Of a DNA stretch of 64,000 nt, positions 34,352 to 42,900 are shown one piece after another. Each line of letters starts with the position of its first letter. Positions within the stretch are counted from its first letter, which is position 1. The notes under the pieces were generated by a model. The model did not search any database. It was not told the DNA's origin and worked only from the letters and a program-made list of their open reading frames with translations. This stretch comes from Cytophagaceae bacterium (lineage in GTDB: Bacteria > Bacteroidota > Bacteroidia > Cytophagales > Cyclobacteriaceae): positions 186,001 through 250,000 of the forward strand of contig CP030886.1 in NCBI GenBank assembly GCA_006969745.1, read 5' to 3'. The translations under genes were made by a program, and so were the position numbers.

Positions 34352-36727
34352 ATGGTGAGATCTTATCTATTCGTTTCACTTTTGGTGACGTGCATATTCG
34401 GATTTTCGCAAGACCCATCCTGTGATCGCTCAATAAATGGGCAGGTGATCGATATAGACACCAACGAACCCCTTCCCTATGCTACTGTAAAAATAATGGG
34501 TACCTCACTTGGGGCTGTATCGGACGAAAATGGCTCTTTTATAATTTCTGGAATTTGTGAAGGTGAGGTAGATCTTGAAATCCGCTTTGTCGGGTATAAA
34601 ACCCTCACTCACCACCACGACTTTCATCACAATGCACCGGTTATCTATATGGCTGCTGATGAGACTTTGCTGGAAAGTGTGGTGGTAGAGGAAGAACTAA
34701 ACGTGCATGATTTGAAAACCATAAGCTCCAGAGATATAAAACTCGATGTTTTGGATGCCTCGGGTAAATCTGCCGGAGAAGTTTTTGCTCAGACCTCTGG
34801 TGTTAGTTTATTGAAAACCGGGCAAAATATTTCCAAGCCCATTGTACATGGTTTGCACTCAAACAGGGTACTGATAATCAATAATGGTGTAAGACATGCC
34901 TATCAGGCCTGGGGAGCTGAACATGGACCGGAAATTGATGCATCACAAATCGATAGGATTCAACTTATAAAAGGAGCATCTACGGTCAGATATGGCTCAG
35001 AAGCTTTAGGTGGAGTAATTTTATTCAATGCTCCATCTCCTAAATATAATTCTCCCCTGAGTGGTGAGGTTAATAGCGGATTTCAATCCAACGGCCGGGC
35101 ATATAATGGAGAGCTAACCCTAAATAAGGGATTTAAACGCACTGCCTGGAGAGCATCTATTTCGGGATTAAAGCAAGGAGATTTAAAAGCTCCGGATTAC
35201 CAGTTGACCAATACCGGAAAGCAAGAGGTAGGTATAAGCCTTGCAGGAAAATTCCACTTCCCAATTGTGGATATTGATATCTACGCAAGCAGATTTGATC
35301 AGAAGCTAGGAATACTTAGAGGGTCGAATAATGGCAACTTTGAAGACCTCTTATTTGCTTTTCAAGCAGATATACCTAATGAAACTTTTCCGTTTTCATA
35401 TAACATCAACAACCCAAATCAAGAAGTCAAACATGATCTAATTAGACTCAAGGCCTCACTTTTTTTAGGTAAGCAGCAATTCGACATACAGTATGCCTAT
35501 CAAAATAATTTACGGAAAGAATTTGACGTAAGACGTGGAAACTTAAACTCACAACCTGCCATCAATCTTAAGCTAGCTTCACATACATTGGATCTGGATT
35601 GGGATCATCCAAGCGAAGGCGTATGGTCCGGCACCTATGGCATTCAATTATTCACCCAGAATAATGACAACATTCCGGGCACAGGAACCACTCCATTCAT
35701 CCCCAATTACAATACATTCAATATTGGTGTGTTCGGCGTTGAGTCATATGCTTCAGGAAACACCGTGTATGAAGCGGGCATTAGGTTTGATTTCATGAAT
35801 CTGAACGTAAGAGGAAGAGACATCAATCAGAATATTTTCAGAGATGATCAAAACTATCAGAACTTCACTTTTACATTGGGAGCAGTAAAGCAACTAAACC
35901 AGCATACTTCATTTAGAACCAATCTGGGAACTGCCTGGAGAGCTCCGAACATTGGTGAGCTTTATAGCTTTGGAAGGCATCAAAACGTTCTGCAATATGG
36001 TATATGGAGGCACGAATTCCCGAATGCAAGTGAAATATCATTTGACCGTGTATTGACAGACAATGATCGTCCGATAAAAAATGAGCAAGGATTAAAGTGG
36101 ATTAGTTCAATTGAGATCAGAAAACAGCAGTTTGAATTTGAGGCAACACCATATATTAATTACATCCGCAATTATCTGTTTTCAAGACCATTTGGTTTGA
36201 GAGGTACCCGAAGAGGTACATTCCCCTATTTCATCTTTGACCAAACAGATGCCATATATTCAGGAATAGATCTGGACGTTAAAAAACGGTGGAACGAAGA
36301 TTTACAAGCCGAAGTAAAAGCTTCTTATGTGTATGCCAGAGATATTAAAAATAATGGATCTTTTGTGGGTATTCCGCCATTAAACATCCAGCTCGAATTG
36401 AAAAAGAAATACGGTGACTTCAGTTTTGGGATAAATCCGGAATGGACGGCAAGACAATTCAATGAACCTCCTGTCATTGGACCAGAACAAATAATAGAAG
36501 CGCAAGAACTTCCTTTCGAACAAAATGAAACTTTTGACTTAATGGCCGCTCCAGATGGCTTTTTCCTCCTTAACGCAAGTGTTGAATACAAAAAAAACGA
36601 TCTTCTGATTCGTTTTAATGGAGAAAACCTGCTAAACGCTTCCTACCGCAGATACACTGATTCAATTCGCTATTACGCGGATGATCCAGGTATCAATTTT
36701 GCCGTTCATGTAAGCTATTCGTTTTAA
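34352..36727 (+). CDS. ZnuD-like TonB-dependent receptor, likely zinc uptake
   Basis: The 791-residue protein has a signal peptide, a carboxypeptidase-D-like domain (about 25-105) with a His cluster T-H-H-H-D-F-H-H-N, and a plug. The plug contains S-G-V-S-L-L-K-T-G-Q-N-I-S-K-P, V-H-G-L-H-S-N-R-V and I-K-G-A-S-T-V-R-Y-G-S-E-A-L-G-G-V-I, which resembles zinc receptors of the ZnuD type. The barrel ends H-V-S-Y-S-F. The ATG at 34352 is one base after the regulator stop; a GTG at 34343 would overlap it. With a Zur-type gene before it and Zur-like boxes after it, zinc import is the best reading, though not proven. Confidence 0.87.
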   Translation: MVRSYLFVSLLVTCIFGFSQDPSCDRSINGQVIDIDTNEPLPYATVKIMGTSLGAVSDENGSFIISGICEGEVDLEIRFVGYKTLTHHHDFHHNAPVIYMAADETLLESVVVEEELNVHDLKTISSRDIKLDVLDASGKSAGEVFAQTSGVSLLKTGQNISKPIVHGLHSNRVLIINNGVRHAYQAWGAEHGPEIDASQIDRIQLIKGASTVRYGSEALGGVILFNAPSPKYNSPLSGEVNSGFQSNGRAYNGELTLNKGFKRTAWRASISGLKQGDLKAPDYQLTNTGKQEVGISLAGKFHFPIVDIDIYASRFDQKLGILRGSNNGNFEDLLFAFQADIPNETFPFSYNINNPNQEVKHDLIRLKASLFLGKQQFDIQYAYQNNLRKEFDVRRGNLNSQPAINLKLASHTLDLDWDHPSEGVWSGTYGIQLFTQNNDNIPGTGTTPFIPNYNTFNIGVFGVESYASGNTVYEAGIRFDFMNLNVRGRDINQNIFRDDQNYQNFTFTLGAVKQLNQHTSFRTNLGTAWRAPNIGELYSFGRHQNVLQYGIWRHEFPNASEISFDRVLTDNDRPIKNEQGLKWISSIEIRKQQFEFEATPYINYIRNYLFSRPFGLRGTRRGTFPYFIFDQTDAIYSGIDLDVKKRWNEDLQAEVKASYVYARDIKNNGSFVGIPPLNIQLELKKKYGDFSFGINPEWTARQFNEPPVIGPEQIIEAQELPFEQNETFDLMAAPDGFFLLNASVEYKKNDLLIRFNGENLLNASYRRYTDSIRYYADDPGINFAVHVSYSF

Positions 36728-36731
36728 TACT

Positions 36732-36746
36732 TACAACATTGTTGCA
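36732..36746 (+). promoter_or_regulatory. Second Zur-like box, one mismatch
   Basis: TACAA-CATTG-TTGCA keeps the arm-5-arm layout of the other boxes with one changed base in the left arm. Its centre is 38 bases upstream of the next box. Confidence 0.45.
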
Positions 36747-36763
36747 TTTATGAAAATCCTTAG

Positions 36764-36784
36764 TATACTTGCAATAGTGTTGCA
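36764..36784 (+). promoter_or_regulatory. Near-consensus -7 box with overlapping Zur-like box
   Basis: TATACTTG (36764-36771) differs from TAnnTTTG by one base. TGCAA-TAGTG-TTGCA (36770-36784) overlaps its end and precedes the ATG at 36801 by 16 bases. A bound repressor would cover the start of transcription. Confidence 0.55.
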
Positions 36785-36800
36785 TTAATTAAATATTAAA

Positions 36801-37436
36801 ATGAAAAAACGATTCAATTATCTACTTACCGGACTGCTCATAGGGAGTCTCGCATTATTTACCAGTTGTGGTGATGACGATGTTCCTGCTACTGAGAACC
36901 CTGAGGAAGAGATCACACGAGTTACTCTAACATTTACGCCTTCCGGAGGTTCCGGATCAGCGGTTACAGCCGTTTGGTTTGATTCGGATGGTGAAGAAGG
37001 TCCGACTGAGGCGACAATGGGTGAAATTGATCTAGCTGCTAATACAGAATACACCTTGTCTTTGACCCTTGAAAACACATTGGCAGATGAAGTAGAAGAA
37101 CAAAATATTACTGCTGAAATACGAGAAGAAGATGATGAGCACATGTTCTTTTTCTCTTTCACGTCTGATGTTTTTACAAGCCCTGCAGGAGACGGAAACA
37201 TAGGAGCTTCTAACAGAAATGATCCGATGAATTATGAGGATACCGACGGTTCCAACCCATTAGGACTCCTTACTTCGTGGACAACCGGAGAAGCCACTTC
37301 GGGTGCGGCATTCACTATACTTCTGAAGCACCAGCCTCCTCTTGAAGAAGGTGGTACTCCTCAGAAATCTGCTACCTCCACTTCGCAAACGGGTGATACA
37401 GATATTAATCTTGAGTTCGTACTCAATATTCAGTAA
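36801..37436 (+). CDS. Lipoprotein of the zinc-uptake cluster
   Basis: The 211-residue protein has a leader ending L-F-T-S-C-G with a clear lipobox and an acidic start (G-D-D-D). It continues with an immunoglobulin-like beta domain (V-T-L-T-F-T-P-S-G-G and E-Y-T-L-S-L-T-L-E-N) and Asp/Glu-rich segments. No enzyme motif is present. It follows the ZnuD-like receptor and has two Zur-like boxes of its own, so it is probably a surface or periplasmic part of zinc acquisition, perhaps metal-binding; that is inference. A terminator lies downstream. Confidence 0.78.
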   Translation: MKKRFNYLLTGLLIGSLALFTSCGDDDVPATENPEEEITRVTLTFTPSGGSGSAVTAVWFDSDGEEGPTEATMGEIDLAANTEYTLSLTLENTLADEVEEQNITAEIREEDDEHMFFFSFTSDVFTSPAGDGNIGASNRNDPMNYEDTDGSNPLGLLTSWTTGEATSGAAFTILLKHQPPLEEGGTPQKSATSTSQTGDTDINLEFVLNIQ

Positions 37437-37501
37437 ACACATAAATAGCTATTCTCTTCAGTATTTTATTATTAGGTTAAATTACTTTGATAGTTATTGA
37501 T

Positions 37502-37537
37502 AGCCACGCTAACGAAGGTTGGGGTGGCTTTTTATTT
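37502..37537 (+). terminator. Terminator of the zinc-cluster lipoprotein gene
   Basis: AGCCAC (37502-37507) pairs with GTGGCT (37524-37529), with an inner CTAAC/GTTGG stem across one mismatch. TTTTTATTTT follows. Confidence 0.75.
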
Positions 37538-37558
37538 TAAATTCTCTTTCGAAAGAAG

Positions 37559-39910
37559 CTAAAAGCTAACCTTCTTCACCGAAATCATAATATCTTGATT
37601 TCTGCCTCGATCATCACTACAGGATATCTTTATTTTTCCTTCTGTAGGGGTGAAGTATACTTCCTCATTTCGAGAAACAGACTTGTAAAAGACATCATTG
37701 ATATACCAGAAATACTTCGAGGCATTGGATGGCGATTGTGCTTTGAGCTGAATCTGTTTTTCATCACTTGCATCTACAAAGTATTCCAGACGATCAACGG
37801 GAGACACGATTTCTAAGCCCTGATCTGGAAAAACGCGCTCACAGAACTTGTAATGATCAGGAGCTTTAGTGTACGTGATTTTCTCCGTTTTAAAGTAGTC
37901 TAACATCTCAGCAGTATGATTCGGAAACAAGGCTTCTTTATATTCTTCAGCGTCCTTCACACAGGTCATGCAGTAGGTTTCTGATGAATCAAGTGCAATT
38001 AGTGCTGGCTTTAGATGCTGACAGATCCTAGGAATCGTTACTCCTTTAATAACCTGGTCTAATACGGTACTCGTACAAAAAGTATTTGGTGTCAAGCCGG
38101 TTTCATCACACACTAAAATCCGATCGACTCCAGGTGGACGTTTATACCAATCATATGTTGAAACATCATCAATTACATTAAAAACATCAAAGAGAATAGG
38201 TGCGGCTACCCCAACACCGGATAGCTCAGGTGATCCTTCTCCAGAAAAATTGCCCGCCCACACACCTATTGTATATTCTTGATTATAACCAATACTCCAG
38301 GCATCTCGACGACCAAATGAGGTACCTGTTTTCCAGGCTATCCGTGGACGATTGGGATTATCTTTCCAACTGTCTGGTAAATCCGGCCTGGTTACCTCGG
38401 TCAATATTTCTGTTAGAATATATGCCGCTTGCTCAGAAATAATTGAACTTTCGCGATTGGTTGAATCTATGTTTTCGCGGAATTGTAATGACTCGTAACT
38501 ACCCGAATTGGCAAAAGCAGAATATAGGCCTACCAATTCTTCCAATGATACGCCACAACCTCCCAATATTAATGAAAGACCAAGTTTGTTCTTTGTTCGC
38601 TCTATTGTTCTAAACTGTGATCTCACCAATGGTTCAATAAAGTTCGAAATACCGTAATCATTGAGGAGCTGAACGGTGGGAACATTAAGCGATTGCTTCA
38701 GGGCCTCTTCTGAAGAAATCCATCCATGAAAAGAGTTGTCATAGTTTTCGGGTTCATAGCCTCCAAAGTTCATTTGTACATCAGCAATTCTACGTTTTGG
38801 ACTCAAGTTGCCTTTATCATAGTGAAGTGCATAGAGCAATGGTTTGAGTGTGCTTCCTGGCGATCGAATAGCTGATACCCCATCAACCTGACCAGCACTT
38901 TGTTCATCATAAAAATTAGCGGAGCCTACATAGCTTATCACTCTTCTCGTTTTATTTTCAATGACCATAACGGAAGTATTGGTGACATTCAGGTATTTGA
39001 GTCTATTGATATGAGCGGAAGCTATTTCCTCAATTCTTTTCTGATATTCATACTCTATGTAGGTTTTTATAATTTGATCTTTCGTGTTGGACATTAATCT
39101 CCTCGATAAATGTGGCGCATGATTGGGTAGGTCTCTCCTATTTGGTTTCAAATTTTCAGTCAATGCCAGATCGATAATGTGTGACTGAAATAGGTTGGCT
39201 TCCCGAAATCTTAATAGCCACTTTTCTTTCGCCTGATTGATAGGGTCATGATCGTTTTTGATGGAGAGCGAGCTTGGACGATTGGGAATAGTTACCAGAC
39301 CTGCCAATTCTGCAAGGCTTAGTAGCTTAGGATCTTTACCAAAATAGATATATGAGGCCGATTTAATGCCTTCTATGTTGCCTCCGTATGGCAGCAGGTT
39401 CAGATACAAGCGAAGAATATCATCCTTGCTATAATGATACTCAAGTTGGAGAGCGTTGAACATCTCCACGATCTTGTTTCCATAGGTTCGCTTTTTTGGA
39501 TTGAGTAGGCGTGCCAGCTGCATAGTAATTGTAGAAGCGCCTGACTTCCTTTTTCCACTGGTTATGTTCTGAAAAAATGCACGCCCAATGGAAACCGGAT
39601 TTACTCCCGGATGTGAATAGAAATATTGATCTTCCTTGAAAAGAATTGCTTTTTTTAAATCTTCAGTGATCTCCTCAGGCTCAAGGTAAAGCCTCCATTT
39701 ATCATCCTTAGACAGATAAGCATTAAGAATATCGCCTTTACTATCAATTACAAGTGTGGAATAATCCACCCTCCTATCAAACGGAAATGCATAGTCCAGG
39801 ATCAAAAAGATTAGAAAAAGGCCGAAAGTTGCTGCGAGTGCTACCATGGTCATTTTCAGAATACCTTTCTGCCTATTTCTTGAATATGATGATATTTTTT
39901 GAAAGTTCAT
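37559..39910 (-). CDS. pbpC: Penicillin-binding protein 1C
   Basis: The 783-residue bifunctional peptidoglycan synthase has an N-terminal membrane helix (about 20-42). The GT51 glycosyltransferase carries the catalytic Glu in F-K-E-D-Q-Y-F-Y-S-H-P-G and G-A-S-T-I-T-M-Q-L-A-R. The transpeptidase has S-T-L-K (active Ser), S-L-N and K-T-G-T-S, and a C-terminal BiPBP_C domain (about 690-780, I-V-S-P-V-D) marks the 1C class. It builds and crosslinks glycan chains outside the inner membrane. It is divergent from the alpha-2-macroglobulin gene, 65 bases apart, a pairing known in proteobacteria (pbpC with yfhM), where the two are thought to cooperate in wall repair and defence. Confidence 0.95.
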   Translation of the reverse strand: MNFQKISSYSRNRQKGILKMTMVALAATFGLFLIFLILDYAFPFDRRVDYSTLVIDSKGDILNAYLSKDDKWRLYLEPEEITEDLKKAILFKEDQYFYSHPGVNPVSIGRAFFQNITSGKRKSGASTITMQLARLLNPKKRTYGNKIVEMFNALQLEYHYSKDDILRLYLNLLPYGGNIEGIKSASYIYFGKDPKLLSLAELAGLVTIPNRPSSLSIKNDHDPINQAKEKWLLRFREANLFQSHIIDLALTENLKPNRRDLPNHAPHLSRRLMSNTKDQIIKTYIEYEYQKRIEEIASAHINRLKYLNVTNTSVMVIENKTRRVISYVGSANFYDEQSAGQVDGVSAIRSPGSTLKPLLYALHYDKGNLSPKRRIADVQMNFGGYEPENYDNSFHGWISSEEALKQSLNVPTVQLLNDYGISNFIEPLVRSQFRTIERTKNKLGLSLILGGCGVSLEELVGLYSAFANSGSYESLQFRENIDSTNRESSIISEQAAYILTEILTEVTRPDLPDSWKDNPNRPRIAWKTGTSFGRRDAWSIGYNQEYTIGVWAGNFSGEGSPELSGVGVAAPILFDVFNVIDDVSTYDWYKRPPGVDRILVCDETGLTPNTFCTSTVLDQVIKGVTIPRICQHLKPALIALDSSETYCMTCVKDAEEYKEALFPNHTAEMLDYFKTEKITYTKAPDHYKFCERVFPDQGLEIVSPVDRLEYFVDASDEKQIQLKAQSPSNASKYFWYINDVFYKSVSRNEEVYFTPTEGKIKISCSDDRGRNQDIMISVKKVSF

Positions 39911-39975
39911 CTAACCGTAAAGCGGGTTTGATTTTTTATTATTTAGTTTGCTCACACCTAACCAATTCATACACT

Positions 39976-42900
39976 ATGTCCAATTACACTTCCCATTTTA
40001 CATCCATCAAAAATGTATTGTTGACTCTTGGTATTGTCGTGCTCCTGATTTCATGTAGCAATAAAGACAAGGTAGAAATTTCATACAAGAACTTTGGCGA
40101 AGAAGTCAACACCACGCAAAACCTAACGATAGAATTTTCGCAGAACATTGCTGATGAAAGTAAGCTCAACCTATGGGATAGTACACAATACATCCAATTT
40201 GAACCTGAAATCGAAGGCGTCTTCAATTGGGAGACTCCGAATAGGCTTACGTTCTCACCTTCTGAAAAATTACCTCCAGCAACAACTATCAGTGGCACAG
40301 TTACCAAGAAGATATTGCCTCCGGATGGTTCATTTGCTTTGGGCGATGACATCTCGTTTTCATTCAAGACAACTCCATTGAGCGTCTATAAAATTGCTTC
40401 TTATTGGGCTCGTCTAAATAAGGAATCGAAAGATACTCCGAAGGTATTTGTGGAATTGGAATTCAATTTTCCGGTACCAGTCTCTGAGCTTAAAAGCCGT
40501 CTCCAACTACAACTTGGTTCAGAAAGCGAAGCATTTGTCATAGTAACCAAAGAAGAATACGCCAGAACGGTCAAGTTTTATGTAGATCAATTTGAACTCA
40601 AGGATATGACGGTACCTGTAAAAGTGACTTTGCAGCCGGGAATCATACCTTTTGGTGGTAATCAAGCGACAAAGGAAGCAAGGCAAATAACCACGAATCT
40701 CAATAGCCCATATAATTTCAAAGTAAATAGTGTCAATTCCAACTATGATGGTTCTAAAGGTATTCTTACCATCATAACCTCCCAGGCCCCACAACTTAAG
40801 AACTATGAGAAGTTCATTGAAATCAAACCAAAGCTAGCCTACGATGTAGAGCGAAAAAACAACGGATTCATCATCACCAGTGAAGCTTTTGAGGTGACTG
40901 AGAAATATGAAGTAACCTTAAAGGAAGGCATTGAAGGAGAGATTGGAGGAATTTTGAAGAATAACTATCGCGAAGAGTTTTCCTTCGGAAAAGTACAACC
41001 AACCATCAAGTTTGCAAGCAACAAGACCCGTTTCCTAAGTAGAAAAGGATTCAAAAACATCAAAGTTCAGATTTTAAATATTCCAGAAGTCGAAGTTGTT
41101 GTTTCCAAGCTTTATGAAAACAATGCAAAATCATTTCTTGCCAGCAGAGATTACTATTACGACTACAATTCGGATGAATACTATTACGGATATAACTACA
41201 ATAACACCAACCTCCAGGATGAAGTGTGGTCCAAGAAAATCAAGACAGCTGAGCTACCTCGCGACGGTAATTTCAGTCTTCTGAATCTTGATTTTGAAGA
41301 CAAGCTAAGCGACTACAAAGGAATTTACGTATTACAAGTTCGATCCACTGAAAACCGATGGTTGAAAGATGCACGTCTGGTATCTATTTCTGATTTGGGT
41401 ATTATCGTGAAAAACGGTGAAAACAACGTCCACGTGTTTGTCAACTCACTGGATTCAGGAGATCCAATTTCCAATTCCTCAGTGGCCTTGATTGGCACCA
41501 ATAATCAAAAACTCCAAACGGTAAACACCAATCAACAAGGTGTAGCTGTATTCAATCTTGACCCTAACCTGCCAGGGGGATTCAGACCGCAAATGGTAAC
41601 GGCCAGCCTTCAGGATGACTACAATTTGCTGGACTTTGGATCTACTGCAGTTCAAACCTCTAGATATGATGTGGGTGGCAAATATCTGAGTGATAGAGTA
41701 TATGAAGGGTTCATCTTTATGGAAAGAGACCTCTACCGTCCTGGTGAAACGGCAAACTTTGCAGTGATAGTCAGAGATAGAAAGTGGGGCTTGCCAGGAG
41801 AAATTCCAATCAAAATCAATGTACGCACACCAGATGGACGTGAATTCATCAATCAGCAGAAAATACTTAACAGCCAGGGCTCTGCAGAAACATCTATTAC
41901 TTTGCCCAAAGCAAGTCTAACTGGTAATTACTCAATTACAATCAAGACGTCAAATGATAAATTCTTGACAAGTCAGACACTCAAGGTGGAGGAGTTTCTT
42001 CCAGATCGTATTAAAGTTGATTCTGAGCTGGATAAGGAAGAGTATACACCAGCTGACAAAAAGGTCGATGTAGCTATTAGCGCTGTGAACTTCTTTGGCC
42101 CGCCTGCAGCCAATAAAAATTATGAGCTTCGCATGCAATGGACAAAAATAGGTTTTTACCCAAAGGGCTTCAGTGGGTACAATTTCAACTATGACAAAAC
42201 CAACACGCAATTTTATGACATAACCAAGCAAGGAACCACCGATACAGAAGGCAAAGCCAATATTTCAGTAGACATTCCATCAAGCTTCAAAGACAATGGC
42301 ATCATTCGCCTGACCGCATTCGTAACCGTCTTCGACGAGACCGGACGCCCGGTTGGTGTGATCAACCGATCCAACGTGTACACTCAGGATGTCTTTTTTG
42401 GATTGAAAAGCGACGACTATTGGGTGAAGACAGGAGATTTGGTAAACACAAAGCTTATAGCGCTGGACAAAGAGGGTAACATCTTGGATGGTGAAAAAGC
42501 AACTGTGAAAGTGATTAAGCACGAATACAAGACTGTACTTGCCAAATCTGGAAGCTACTATCGTTACAGATCTCAGAGTTACGAACGAGTGATTGAAGAC
42601 AAAGAGATGGAGTTTAATGGAGACAACACAAGTATTTCCTTTATACCAGACCTTTCCGGAAGATATGAAGTTCGAATTTTCCCTCCCGGAGTAAACAACT
42701 ACGTTTCCAGAAGTTTCTACGCGTATGGTTACGGCTCCACGACTACCAACTCATTTGAAGTAGACAATGAAGGTGAAGTGGATATTGTTTTTGATAAGGA
42801 AAAATACAGTCCGGGAGAAACGGCCAAAGTTCTCTTGAAAACACCGTTTTCTGGTAAAGTATTGGTAACCGTAGAAAGTAATAATGTGCTGGATCACTTC

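Noticed and set aside
39754..39975. Longer start for the macroglobulin
   Set aside because: It would overlap pbpC by over 150 bases and place the lipobox signal peptide in the interior.
39984..40367. Minus-strand open frame near the macroglobulin start
   Set aside because: It overlaps the signal peptide and first domain of a certain gene and has no recognisable product.
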